Below, piece after piece: positions 44,066 through 54,886 of a DNA stretch of 64,000 bases. Numbering within the stretch: position 1 is the stretch's first letter; each line of letters starts with the position of its first letter. The stretch comes from Favolaschia claudopus. Taxonomy: Eukaryota > Basidiomycota > Agaricomycetes > Agaricales > Mycenaceae. The stretch covers positions 930,001-994,000 of the forward strand of contig JAWWNJ010000085.1 in NCBI GenBank assembly GCA_037176885.1, written 5' to 3'. The position numbers and the translations under genes were made by a program. The notes below the pieces were generated by a model, which was given only the letters and a program-made list of their open reading frames with translations, ran no database searches and was not told the origin of the DNA.

Positions 44066-45202
44066 TCATTCACATTGAGCATCGGCATCCTCTACCAACC
44101 AGTCCTTGAGCTCCCAAACAACCCGCCGCGCGGCGACCTCAAGCGGCTCTTCCCGCGTGCGTGGGACCTCTATAATGGTTTTCGCGCTGCGTTGCGATGT
44201 TTGCGGCGCGGCAGCGGGAGAGAAGGGCGAGGTTGAAGTGTATGTGTATGGACTCGCCGACGACGGGGATGAGGGCCCTGATCCAGAGACCAGGATGAGT
44301 TTCACCCGACGCGGGGAGAAGGCTATGGAGAGAGCAGAGAAGGGGAGGGGGCGGATGGAGACTTTTTGCAAGGGGAGGGGAGTGGACGGGTGTTTTGGCG
44401 CGATGGATTTGGTGCGCGCGAAGGGACGCCAGAAGGTGGAAGATGAGGACGAGGAAGAGGAGCGAGCGGAAGCGAGGACACGCTGGGTGAGGGCTGCGTA
44501 AGAGGCGGCGGAGCGGAGGACGACGCTGGTTTGGGGTGCTTGGGATTCTCTGCTCGAGGAACGAGAATGGAAATTGGATTGAGTATCGAGATAGATGACA
44601 CCTTCAGCGATACCGTATTCTCGCACAAGGTCCTCGAGGCGGGCGCGTGGCTGCATTAGCGCGAAGAGGTCATGGGCGAAGATAGGTTCGGCGCGGGAGA
44701 GGTGCAGAGCGGAGTCATCTGTGTGGTGGTCGTCGAGAGCTTTGAGAGCGATGAAAAGGTCAAGTATGGGAGTTTCACGTTGGAGAGTACGGAGGGGAGT
44801 GATTCTGCTGCCAGGGGACGTGGACGATGAGAAGGGGAAGGGGTCGGAGGAGTAAGGGGCCCTGATTAGAGACGTATAGAGGGGCAGGTAGATTGAGCGA
44901 AGTACGTTCATTGAGGCTGTATTCATTGTTAGTTTTAGTTCCTGGTAGATAGGAAACGACCCACTGGTATAGAAAACGCGGTTGACGAGACGCAGACCAA
45001 TTGTAAGCCAATAAAGAGTCTTTCGTTGTTCAATAGCATCGTCGATATCGTATGCATCTGAAAAGGTTGCATAGACAATCTGAAGAAGGAGATGCGGCGG
45101 GAGAGACGACAGCGTGCGCCATCGCCCGCTGGTGGTTGGAGCTGGGGAATGGGACTTGGTGTAAGGCGGGGGTGGGTTCAACACCTTCTCGTCAATGATC
45201 AT
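44066..45202 (-). CDS. Hypothetical protein, possibly F-box-related
   Basis: One open frame runs from 45202 (MIIDEKVLNPPPPYTKSHSP) to 44066. An in-frame ATG at 45256 would add 18 residues. The N-terminus has LSSLPPHLLLQIVYATFSDA and WLTIGLRLVNRVFYTSG, similar in pattern to a degenerate F-box (LP, ILL, R-V-R). Central parts contain ILDLFIALKALDDHH, IFAHDLFALMQPRARLEDLV and GVIYLDTQ. A Ser-rich stretch follows at about 44520-44440, and the end is WELKDWLVEDADAQCE. No intron is needed. The conserved-looking N- and C-terminal blocks suggest a real single-exon gene. The function is unknown. Confidence 0.75.
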   Translation of the reverse strand: MIIDEKVLNPPPPYTKSHSPAPTTSGRWRTLSSLPPHLLLQIVYATFSDAYDIDDAIEQRKTLYWLTIGLRLVNRVFYTSGSFPIYQELKLTMNTASMNVLRSIYLPLYTSLIRAPYSSDPFPFSSSTSPGSRITPLRTLQRETPILDLFIALKALDDHHTDDSALHLSRAEPIFAHDLFALMQPRARLEDLVREYGIAEGVIYLDTQSNFHSRSSSRESQAPQTSVVLRSAASYAALTQRVLASARSSSSSSSSTFWRPFARTKSIAPKHPSTPLPLQKVSIRPLPFSALSIAFSPRRVKLILVSGSGPSSPSSASPYTYTSTSPFSPAAAPQTSQRSAKTIIEVPRTREEPLEVAARRVVWELKDWLVEDADAQCE

Positions 45203-46102
45203 GGTGGTGAGTCTGTTGCAAAGACAAGAAGGTGACAGAATAATAGGCAGGTTCAAAGTTCAGGCAAGCTGTGTTTAAGGGCCGGAAGAGGGCTGCTGCG
45301 GTAAACTGCGGTCACCTCAACCGTCACCTTGATGCTGTGCCGCAGGTGTACAGTATATATCCCGCAGTTTCTAACAGAATCGACAGAGCAAGGTAACGAC
45401 GGCGGGCGCAGCGAGAAGACTGTAGAGATTTCGTGGAGAACGCCGTCAATATCGTTGGAAAGACGGGGCGGGGCCGGCGGGCCGCAGCGGTCCGGCTTTT
45501 GTAACGCATAACAGCGTGACACACTCGAGCACGCTGAAATCGAAAATGTGTTGGTTTGTGGAAAAAATCATCAAAGAAATGGCCGCAAGGCATAGAAGCT
45601 GCGATACAGCGGGAGATCCCAGTTTGATAAGGGCACCATCGCCGAACTCGAAATTTCTCAGAACTAAGCAACATACTTACTAAGTTAGTTGCGCAAGGAG
45701 AACGTGTACGCCGGATTGGTTGGAGAGAATGACCCGGTTGTTAACTCGACCCGTATCCCAACCTCGGTAGGCTGAGCTGCCAGGTTGAGACTAGTTCGGG
45801 TTGCTGGATAAAACAGAGAGAGAATAGGTTGCGGTGAGAACACGATGGAAGTACCAGTGGCTATGGTCAACAGCGCGCAATGGGAAACGCAATCGCGGTG
45901 GACGATATCAAATGTCAGCGATGACCATCGCTCAATTTGCAGCATGAACGAAGAGTCGAGGACTGAAATTAACATATTAATCTTGACTGCTTGTACGATA
46001 AAAATAGGGAAGTATAAAGCCTTATCCAAAGTAGAGAATATCGAGCTCGCACACTTTGCGCATCAGATTTCTCTGAGAGGAAGTTAAGTTGGCTGAATCC
46101 CG
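45203..46102. other. Promoter of the preceding gene and 3' region of the next F-box gene
   Basis: The region contains short minus-strand open frames (for example 45685-46029) that might be a last exon of the F-box gene starting at 47735, but I could not join them with confidence. Nothing else is recognised. Confidence 0.4.
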
Positions 46103-47735
46103 TTAGAGACCACAACTGCTTACCCGAATAGCAATAATCCTATGGTCGTCCAGACTGGCTCCAGCGTACAAATCACCCTCGTCGGACTTGCTCCCCACCA
46201 CAAAGCACGGCAATCGCGAACCCACCGGCTCAGCCCAAATCCCGTAGTCTTCAAACGCATCATCCTCATTCGGGATGCAATTCAACGGATTAGCGCGCGC
46301 CTTATGGGGATTGAAATCCAAGAGGATAAGCGTCGGCGACCGCTGTGGAAGGAGGACGCAGCGTTGGCCGGAGGTCTGAGTGATCCAGTCCATGACCAAC
46401 CCTGTAGCGTTTATCCAACGGCAGAGATCGGAGCCCCAATCTGCATAGTCCACAGTATCACCGGGAGAATGGTCGGCGAGAAGCTTAAGGAGTGCGCGAC
46501 GATGGATGAAGAGCAAAAACTGGTAGATTTGCGCGGGTCCAGCAAAGTGGACGTGGAATATCACGATCGAGTCGTCGACTGAAGAATGGAACGGGATGTG
46601 CGACGGTCGGCAAAATGACGCCTGTGGGTTGGGTTCTCCCCGCGCTGTCATGGTGCGGATGGACAAACCAGGCACAAGGCGTGGCAAGTGTAGAGTGAGC
46701 AGGGGGGCTTGTTGGCCTAAGGAAATTGAATAGAGCTCAAGCCTGTTTGCGACAGTGTTCGGTAACATGATGATATCTGGTGACAGAAATACGACGCCGA
46801 AGTACGTCCGGCATTCAGCGGTTAACTTGAGCTTTAGTTTCCTCGTCTTCCATTCATAGACGTAGACAGAGTCCGATGGTTGGCGGCCGGGTGCGAATCC
46901 ATACGTTACTGCGAAGACGAGGTGTTCGCCCACGACTTCAAGAATAACACCAGGTGGTCCCAGCTTTGTGCGCTCGACCTCGATTGGACCCTGCGCTTTT
47001 GGATGTGGTTGATTGGGCTCTGAGACTGTGAAAAATTCTAATTTCAGAGAATTCATGTCATCCTCGTCAGTCGGAGTGCTATTTCAGACCGAGAACCATT
47101 AGTTCGGTATAAAATTCGGTCGGAAGAGATCACCGACATGGTGGCCATCACAATCAGGTCGTGTTCCTCGATAGCAAGCCCAAAGTCCACAATTGTACTT
47201 GCTTCCGAGGGCAGAGCGATGCGCCGCCATCGAGGAGGATTGTCTTCGTCAAACGGCGTTGAAGGAAGTTCGATAAACCGTAGCGCCTTTCTGTGTGATT
47301 CCCCCAACCAAAACATACCACCCGACAGCTCGTATAACCCCGAAGCGGAAAACATGATTGGGAGGGAAACCCTCCAGCTTGGATCCGCTTTCCCGAACGC
47401 TTTCTCCCGCGCGAGTAGCTTGGCAATGCGGTTGGTAATGGGCATTGAGCTCCCCGCGTTGTCAGTGACTTGCGCCTTTTCTGTGAGAATTTGGTATTGC
47501 AGCGCAACCTAATTGAGAGAAAATGAGTATATAGATTCAAAGGGAAGTAGTCTGATCATACCGACGAGTCGACAAAGTCCCGAAGAAAGCGACAGCATCG
47601 TTGCACAGAAAGGAGAGCACCAATGGGAAGAAAGGTAAAGACCAGTTCAAAGATCTCGGGAGGAAGATCAAGCAGTCGGAAAGGCTCGCCGGGGTCGACA
47701 TCAGTAAAAGCGGCCACAAAGTCAACGGCTTCCAT
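46103..47735 (-). CDS. F-box protein
   Basis: The start at 47735 gives MEAVDFVAAFTDVDPGEP followed by a good F-box, FRLLDLPPEIFELVFTFLPI with LLSVQRCCRFLRDFVDSS. An intron (about 47561-47509) joins in phase 0 to VALQYQILTEKAQVTDNAGS. A second intron lies near 47135-47080 before a long exon reading NSLKLEFFTVSEPNQPHP. The C-terminal part is beta-strand-rich with alternating hydrophobic residues (HLVFAVTYGFAPG, VYVYEWKTRKLKLKL, CVLLPQRSPTLILLDFN), suggesting a propeller-like substrate domain. The stop used here at 46103 follows a possible GTAAGC donor (CGG-GTAAGC, about 46125), so one more exon may exist. It probably acts as an SCF receptor. This follows from the F-box only. Confidence 0.75.
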
Positions 47736-47913
47736 GGTAGAAGATGGGGCGGAATGCCTATGAGTAGCTGTTAGCTCGAACTACACGTCGTGGAGGTAGG
47801 GCAAAAAAAGAGTTTGCACTGACGCCATAGCCGACGCCGCGGCCACCTGACCAGGAATTGACACCACGGGTCACAGGTGTCACGTAACGCTAACACTCAA
47901 CCTGAACCTCGAC

Positions 47914-49090
47914 ATGGCCATCCCGCCTTCGCGCATAATCGACTTAGCGACCCCGCTACATGATATTGAAGAGTCTTGTATCCGCCACAGAGTGGTACGT
48001 GAATCTCCCTCGACCGTCGTGGTCACCAATACCCTGCTCTGAGGCTGCTCAGCGCGAGCGTTTGGAGTGGACCTGGGGACTTGTACATGACCATTTGGAT
48101 GAGCATCTGCAACAATTCTGTGCGCATTTGCTGTTTTTTTATACTGAAAAACATCTCAAACGCTGGTATCTTAGCGGATCCGCAAGGTTTCTTAACTGAT
48201 GACGCGATCCTCGTCTTTCCTCAGAGTAATGTCGTCGAAGAACTGTCATGTCGTGACGATAGGGGGAAGACGTGTGTCCGTCGACCGTATATAGCAAAGG
48301 TATTCAACCCAGTTGCTTCTACATGACCTCGGTTGATTTATGTTTCAGTTATACAACGGTCGTTTGTCCTTCGAATATATCCTTGTCGCCATTGACCCTG
48401 CCAGCTCGTTCTCTCCCCGTCTCATGAATTCGGAGGTGCCACCACACTTGGCTCTATGTACTACGTTCGGCAAGATCATGAAAGCCTGGGGCCGTCTACC
48501 ACCCAGAGTGTCTTTCCGTCATGCAACGCGCAAACTCTGTGGTCGATAGTGGTCGACGCCCAATTCACCAACGGCAACTGATGCTCATGGAATATATCTA
48601 TCGCAAGTGGTCTTGGGTCGACGTCGTCCCGTCAAGCTTCCTCTCTGCGGATTCTGACCAAACCATGGTCGAACCAACAGACGAGAGCGAGCACTTGCAA
48701 GTGAAGCGCGAATCTCCCAGTAATGTCGAATGGGACGCGTTCGGCTCGGCTTTCTGCCGCGAGCCAAAGCGGCGGCTGCTTTCAGAGGAGCTGGCACGCT
48801 CGCTCAATGCCTCCGAGGACGGTGTCGACGATGACAGCAATGCTAGCAGTGTGGACAGCTACCTCTCGCGTGATGAGGCTGACTCCGATGCGTACGAGGC
48901 AGATCGACGGTGGTTGGAGGGCATACAATTCTGGGCCATGGAAATTTCGAATGCGGAGAAGGCTCCAGTTCACGATGGGCAGATCCAGGATTCACTGGAG
49001 CAGCCGCCGGCCGCAAGCACTGGCAGTCTTGACTTGGGCACACCAGATTACCTTACCAAGCACAACACCAGACAGAATCATGCTCTATGA
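47914..49090 (+). CDS. Hypothetical protein with acidic C-terminus
   Basis: The start at 47914 gives MAIPPSRIIDLATPLHDIEE. The exon ends at IRHRV with a GTACGT donor, and GT-AG introns at about 47995-48046, 48120-48176 and 48298-48348 join AAQRERLEWTWGLVHDHLDE, SDPQGFLTDDAILVFPQS with CRDDRGKTCVRRPYIAK, and LYNGRLSFEYILVAIDPASS with PPHLALCTTFGKIMKAWG. A further junction near 48500-48560 is needed to reach the last frame, which ends at 49090 and includes MEYIYRKWSW and an Asp/Ser/Glu-rich tail near 48810-48900. I do not recognise the domain. The ordered core (about 48180-48500) looks conserved. The last junction is unresolved. Confidence 0.65.
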
Positions 49091-49967
49091 TGTCTCAGTC
49101 ATATATGTTTTGCACACCACGCCGCTCCCCCATTTGCTGCCGAATTTACTCGAATTTACCTGCAATTCGCGACATAGTCTGGTCATCTGACGTGACCTAA
49201 CGCGTCTGTGACACAATTACCGCACGGTAACAACGACCATCAATCCTTGGCACAAGACTGTCTCTTCTTTCCTGAACCAGTTCTCGACCGACGACGACGC
49301 CACGCACTCGCCATGCTCGTCTGTTATCGTCGGCGTCCGGCGTTGTCAAGGTTGGACGATGTCAGTGGTCAGGACGATGTCGAAACACTCGAGAACCCTC
49401 TGCAACTTCAACACTCGACAAATTACGAGTCGCAATCCTCAGAACTCCGGGAACAACCCATCTCTGCCTGGCGAAATCTTGGATTGAGTCTATTCCGATG
49501 TGCAGTCATTCGCTGATACTTGGAGTTCACGCCCGCAAGCTCAGCACAACATCGACGGTGAAGTCTTCCCGTTGCGACGACGCTGACTTATGCTACCGTT
49601 TTCTTGGTCACTGAGAAGGATACGGTCGTGATGGGACTCCCATAGCACGGTACGTCGGTAGCTCTTGTGTGGGAGTTAGTGGCAGTCCAACAAGCAACGA
49701 TGATCAATCATCACTCACAAATTCTCGCTGGATTCTTCCTGGATGGCAGTGAATTCAGTTGAGTTCCCTCTGATTCAATTCACATGCGACGGGGACGCGC
49801 CGCGAATCTTCCATCCATACGCGTCTCTCTTGGCAGGCGAAACACAATAAAAGGCGACCACTGGCCGCTTGAATTCTTCACCTGGAGTCCCCTTCATCTT
49901 CGCTATACACCTTTCGCCTTCTACACAAACTTGTTCTCCCCTTTCTTCAATTCAAATCTATTCAACC
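49091..49967. other. Intergenic region, promoter of the small secreted protein
   Basis: An open frame at 49208-49516 has no domain and poor coding character, so it is not called. A CAATAAAAGG element at about 49844-49853 lies some 115 bases before the next start, and may be the core promoter. A CT-rich leader follows. Confidence 0.5.
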
Positions 49968-50604
49968 ATGTTCTTCAACAAGTCTGTGCTTTTCTCCGTT
50001 GCTGCTCTCGTGTCCGCTGTCGTTGCTGGTGCGCTATTTTCTTGAAGTTTGTTTTTTGTGTCCGGATTCTCACTCGTCGACATTCCACCAGCCCCCATCA
50101 CTTCCACCCCGGGAGGTGCAGCGAACATCGTGTCCCCAGTCGAAACCTGCGACGTCAAGTCTCTCCAGGTTGCGGTCGACAACATGGTCGAATTCGCTCA
50201 AGGAGTGCTTGCGAGCCAAGGTGCCTTCAACCAGGACCCGTACGTTCTGCCCACTTCTGCGCCTTATCCTCATCTTCAACGACTCATTTTGCGTTTTCAC
50301 AGCTTCGTCTTCTTCAACCAGGGGAAGAAGGTGTTCCCTGACGTCGTCACTGCCCTCACCGACGCCCAGGCCGCCGTGAAGGCCAACGACCTTAAGACTG
50401 TCGCGACCAAGATCCAGTTTGTCGACGACCAGCTTGCTACCATCCCCGTCGATTTCCAGGCAAGTTGCTCTGCACTTGAACTCCATAGAGTTATTCATTT
50501 ATGCGTGTTTCTTTTGCTAGGATGGACAAGCCTCCGTGGCCGACGAGAACCTCGTCAATATCGCACACGACATCGTCATCGCGTGCGCAGATCAGCTGAA
50601 CTAG
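49968..50604 (+). CDS. Small secreted protein, possibly HsbA/galactomannoprotein-like
   Basis: The start at 49968 gives MFFNKSVLFSVAALVSAVVA, a signal peptide, joined by an intron (about 50029-50089) to APITSTPGGAANIVSPVE. The rest is helical with regularly spaced hydrophobics: DVKSLQVAVDNMVEFAQGVL, VVTALTDAQAAVKANDLKTV and KIQFVDDQLATIPVDFQ. Introns near 50239-50301 and 50459-50520 are in frame, and the last exon ends IVIACADQLN at 50604. Two cysteines (TCDV near the N-terminus, IACAD near the end) could form a disulfide. The length (about 130 residues) and all-helical secreted character resemble hydrophobic surface-binding proteins, but they are shorter than that family, so the call is weak. 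Confidence 0.72.
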
Positions 50605-51172
50605 GGGGAGATGATAGAAGTTATGAATGGTGTTGTATGTATGTACTACAAGATATAGCGAAAGTTCCTGTCATCCGCGACTGAACACTGAGATTCGCCT
50701 TGCGATGAGTTGTAAGTATGTGGAGCCCAGTTTTGGGAGGCGATCTGCTCCGGATCTGCTCAGTCGATCAATCGTTTTCGCGACTCGCAACGTTCATTTC
50801 GACGACCCGAGTTTGGAATCGTGTCTGAGGTTAGAAATCGAACGGAAATGGCTCGACTTCGCGCAGACTTTGACTAACACGTTGTTTTCTGAGAAATCTC
50901 GCGTGAATTTCTCGGTGAGTGCGTTGTACGGGCCGTTTTTACCGCGGCAAAGGGTTTGGCAGGGGAAGGGTCACGGCTGCATGAAGGAACGCGAAGACGC
51001 GTCGACAAGACCAAATACCATCATTTTGTCTTTGCTTACTTTCTGACAGACGCCTCTTGCTTCCCGCCACCACCACACTCGTCGCTCTCCCCTCCTCACT
51101 TCCTCCCTCCGTCTGCCGCACTCCACCCACTACTAGCCAAGAGTCTACCCTAGTTCGGCTTACACACAACCA
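50605..51172. other. Intergenic region upstream of APC11
   Basis: No gene is seen. A long CT-rich tract (about 51055-51130) precedes the APC11 start and is probably its leader or promoter. Confidence 0.5.
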
Positions 51173-51608
51173 ATGAAAGTCGTAGTAAAGCACTGGCACG
51201 CAGTCGCACAATGGCGCTGGGACACCGGCGCATCTGAACCTGAAAACAACAACGACGACAATGAAGACGACGTCTGCGGTATCTGTCGCGTAGCGTACGA
51301 GGGATGTTGTCCTTCATGTAAAGTCCCTGGGGATGATTGTCCTCTCAGTGCGTAGTTCTTGCTCGTTGCCGTTGACTGTGTCTTCTGACGACTCTTTTTT
51401 TTGTTGCTCACTGAACAGTTTGGGGTCAATGCACACACGTCTTCCACATGCATTGCCTGCTGAAGTGGATCGGTACCGCATCCTCCAAGTCACAGTGTCC
51501 TATGGACCGCCGCCCATGGGGTGCGTTCATTCCTCTGTCTCTCGTCGCGTTTGGCACTGATACCGACCCTTCAAAGTGACCGCCGAGCGCAAAATAGGCA
51601 ACGCGTAG
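51173..51608 (+). CDS. APC11: Anaphase-promoting complex subunit 11 (RING-H2)
   Basis: Apc11 is the catalytic RING subunit of the APC/C, recruiting E2 enzymes to ubiquitinate cyclin B and securin. Exons 51173-51347, 51419-51520 and 51577-51608 total 309 nt and 102 residues. The N-terminus MKVVVKHWHAVAQWRWDTG is the Apc2-binding strand. The RING-H2 follows with CGICRVAYEGCCPSCKVPGD, then CTHVFHMHCLLKWI, then QCPMDRRPW: Cys3-His2-Cys3 zinc ligands with the extra cysteines expected for Apc11. It ends VTAERKIGNA. A short acidic insert (about 12 residues, ENNNDDNEDD) before the RING is slightly longer than in yeast. Confidence 0.96.
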
Positions 51609-52350
51609 CCGCCTCGCAGCTGTCACCTTTCACTCGTCCCCCCTGTATTTGCGCCACCCCATCTTTTGTATCGCTATCATCGACATACCCCCGGATCTCT
51701 CTCAACTCATTCTTGTTATACAATGCGGCTTGACCAACGTTACGGTTCTTATCTTGTGTAAATTTTTAAAGTGGAAAACATTCTGCTTGGTAAATTGTGC
51801 ATGCGTGCGGCACATTGTGGTGCTGTGGAAGTCGCCCATTTTATTTAAATTTGCATCAACGTCGAGCGATAGACTGGGTTCCTCAGAATCAGTACTGCAA
51901 CTTAAGAAACAAGAAACAAGTGGGTTGTCCGCATTGAATATTGCCACTAATTCCCTGACTCTCGAGGTAAACCTCGATGAACAAGACGAGTTTCTACGTT
52001 CATTGGGAGAAGCGAAGAGACCCGGCACGAAAGAAAGATACGAGCAAAGGAGTAGAATGAAGAGCTATCCCCCGCCACCACGTATGCTCCGCCAGGTCGT
52101 GACCACCATTTGCTGTCGCCGCCGTCATCGAATCGTTCCTGCTCAGGTCAATTTTCAACAGGCAGTACAGGTATTGTCTGTGAGGGCATACCCGGAACGA
52201 AAGCATACAGGTTTCAAACCCAGGCTAAACCAAATCATAACCCTATCCCACAGACCAACAAGGCAGGAATATCTTGCGAGTCGGGTTCATTGAAGTCTCG
52301 CATACGAACCAGAAACCAACCATAACGGCGACGCTTTGGTCTTGTCCGCT
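51609..52350. other. Intergenic region with a decayed F-box fragment
   Basis: A plus-strand open frame spans 51649-52293, but it has no domain and overlaps sequence related in antisense to the F-box gene. I do not count it as a gene. See the fragment at about 52205-52300. Confidence 0.5.
52205..52300 (-). pseudogene. Relic of the F-box gene found in the inverted repeats
   Basis: GGCAGGAATATCTTGCG at about 52262-52278 is identical to the same segment of F-box copy B (42302-42318). The flanks AAACCCAGG and CCAAATCATAA also align with copy B over about 65 bases. On the minus strand the fragment still reads SQDIPALLV, against PQDIPALLV in copy B, then runs into stops. It is a third, heavily decayed copy. 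Confidence 0.6.
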
Positions 52351-53069
52351 CTAACTTCCGTATTCTCCTTCAAGTTCGCATCTCCAGTGACCGACGTCGT
52401 TCCTCGACTTTGATCTGAATTCAAATTTACCCCCGCCACCAGCAACGTCCTTCAAGTCGTCGTCCTTTACCCCAAACTTGAGCACAAGGGAAGGCTTGAT
52501 GTTCGTCATGGGCCCAAAGGGAGATGTGAGGTGAGGTAGAGATTGCGGAGACCGGTCGCGGCGGGTTGGTGGTGTTGGCGACGGATGGAACAGACTTCGT
52601 TTCGACCTTGGACTTGGAGGCGACAGGTGATGAGGGGAGAAGCGTATTGGACGCGATCGAGGGCCAAAGGTAGTTGACGAGCCTGAGGAAGAAGACGAGC
52701 CAATGACATCCAGCGCAAAGATCGGAGAATAACCAGAAACGCTAGGAACTGCGTCGAACTCTTCTTCATCTGCGTCGTCCTCGTTGTCCTCCTCGTCAAT
52801 CTCCGTACAGAAAAGATAACCAAAGGTCAGATTGCCGTGTTCCACCTCCACTGTGTGCATTCGGTTGTCTGTCTTTCGACAACAGAATGAATACTTGTGA
52901 CGTGGGCGACCAGGAGAGTTTAAAAAGTGAAACTACCAAGTCGTCCTCGTCATCCTCGTCGCCATCGTTTTTCGGTTTCTCCTGAACCGAAACGAAATAT
53001 CTCTTCCAGCTGCGTCCCCTCCGAGTATTCAACCTCAGCAACAGTCGGATTGAAAACAACTCGACGCAT
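52351..53069 (-). CDS. Hypothetical acidic, Ser/Pro-rich protein
   Basis: A start at 53069 gives MRRVVFNPTVAEVEYSEGTQ, which looks like a genuine N-terminus. It is followed by one or two introns (about 52990-52860) and a long exon with EVEHGNLTFGYLFCTEI, the acidic run EEDNEDDADEEEFD, Ser-rich sequence, and a C-terminus KSRNDVGHWRCELEGEYGS. The splice between the first and last exons is not resolved. The family is not recognised. The N-terminal strand pattern and acidic stretch are all that can be described. Confidence 0.5.
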
Positions 53070-54886
53070 TCGCGGAGAGTATTGACGGGACGAGTTGAAT
53101 GGTGATAGCGAGGGTCAGCGACAGAACCAAGCGGCGGTGTTCGCTATCAGCTCGCGTTCGCCTAGGCGCTGGTAAATATATGACTCAGAGCGTTGTCAGC
53201 CAGCATCGTTTTCTGGGCAAGTAAGAGAAAATAGAGGAAAGAATAAACGGAATAACACCTCCCTCAACGTCTTTCGCTGCCAAGAGCCAGCCAGACAAAC
53301 CAAGACACAACACCAAAAAAAATCACCCGACGCACCCAAAGTGGGCTGCTGATGATGCATGCGAGAAGGCGAGTGAGATGAGCATGATTGGTTGGTTATG
53401 GTAGGAGCTGGAGGGGTGGTGAGGTGCTGGTAGAGGATAGAGAGAGAGAGAGAGATTCGACAGCGGTCGTCAAGAATTTTCGGATGTAGAGCTTTCTTTG
53501 CTGGTCGAGAGTCAGCAATTTGGTCGGAAGTAGATCGCTTCTACTTATCGCGGGCGAGCTTTGAGAGCGTAGGAGAAGGTCCATCGAGCACGTAGTCCAA
53601 TACTGATGATGAGACCTCAAGATCGTCGGGCTCGCAGAGAGGTGTAAGTATATGACTTGGAAACCGACAGTCCAGTTCATCGACAAGGAAGGCAGCAGCA
53701 GATGTCGATGCCAGTGGAGACCACAGATACAAGCCTATCCGAGTCATTCGAGAAACAACTTGAAGCCTTCTGAATTGAATCCAATCCGCACTGTGTACCG
53801 CAACACACTCGATGCATTCCGAGTCCGCACCTCACCTCGAATCGCTATTGGCGCAGGAAATTACCGATATGTAGAAATTCGAAGACGAAGGTTGAACAAG
53901 GGGCGCGTCCGCATCCATTTGCGATCGTCTACAGCGTCCACCTTCAAGAAGCATAGGGAGACAGGGCGCTTCAAGTTGTCGCGGGGCCTTCAAGCTTCAA
54001 ATTCGTCAGGGAAGGTCAAGCAATTTATTGTAAAATCCGTTGCATTCATTTGCAGGGGCGGCAGCAAGTTCATCGGGGCCAAATCCTATCAGCGTTCAAG
54101 ATACAAGGTCGATAACAAGAGACATGGTGGCCGAGTTCGAGGTTCAAACTTATTTCCTCTTTCGGATGACTCGATCTGCCTCACACTTGGGTCCCCAAGC
54201 AACGCTACAGTACATATTCAGAACCAAGCACACCCCACCCACACTTTTAACCAACAGATTTTCAATTTTTTTTTGTCCCAATTTACTTACACCTCTATCA
54301 ACAACTACTTCTTTTCTACATACATCAAGTCAACAATCCCCCTACCGCCACCCAGCACACACGCACCACCAACCACCACAACGCCCAACACACCACCAAC
54401 GCAACACACCAACAACAACAATACAAAGCAGGAGAAGAGAAGGGTATAACAAACGTTAACGAACGACGTGGCGCGCGAGGCATGCAGGCGGCTTTGAAAT
54501 ATATGTAGGCGGGGGCGGCGATGGGCCGATGGGTGGGTCGGGGTCGGGAGGGTGTGGCGGGAGAAAGGGAGAAAAACTGAAAAAAGGCGGGCGCGGAGTA
54601 GGAGGAAGAGGGGGGAGGAGGAGGAGGGCGAGAAAAACAATAATAAGTATAGAACGCGACGGTGTCAAGTCATCATTAGCGTGTCGTGCTCCGCATTGGG
54701 GGAGCGGAGGGGAGGGAGGAGGAGAGAGGGGGAGACAGCCGCGCGCAAGCAAGGAAGGAAGAAATGGACAGACGAGTGGAGGGAAGGCAAGGTCTAAGGC
54801 GTGCGTGCTTGGTGTAAGCTGCATGCTGCGTGCCGTTGCTATACGACGGGGCAACGATGGGCGGGCGGCAACGGGGGACAGAACAA
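53070..54886. other. Long low-complexity intergenic region
   Basis: This holds an (AG)n microsatellite at 53439-53454, an ACC/AAC-rich low-complexity tract at about 54340-54425, and a G-rich purine tract at about 54535-54780. A small minus-strand open frame at 53541-53747 (MTRIGLYLWSPLASTS) has reasonable coding character but no domain. I see no firm gene. Part of it is probably the 3' UTR of the bHLH gene. Confidence 0.5.

Noticed and set aside
52190..52270. A GGTTTCAAACCC stretch resembling a tRNA B box
   Set aside because: No matching A box, acceptor stem or anticodon arm can be folded around it. No tRNA was found anywhere in the window.
51649..52293. Plus-strand open frame of 214 codons
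   Set aside because: It has no recognisable domain and overlaps a decayed F-box fragment on the other strand.
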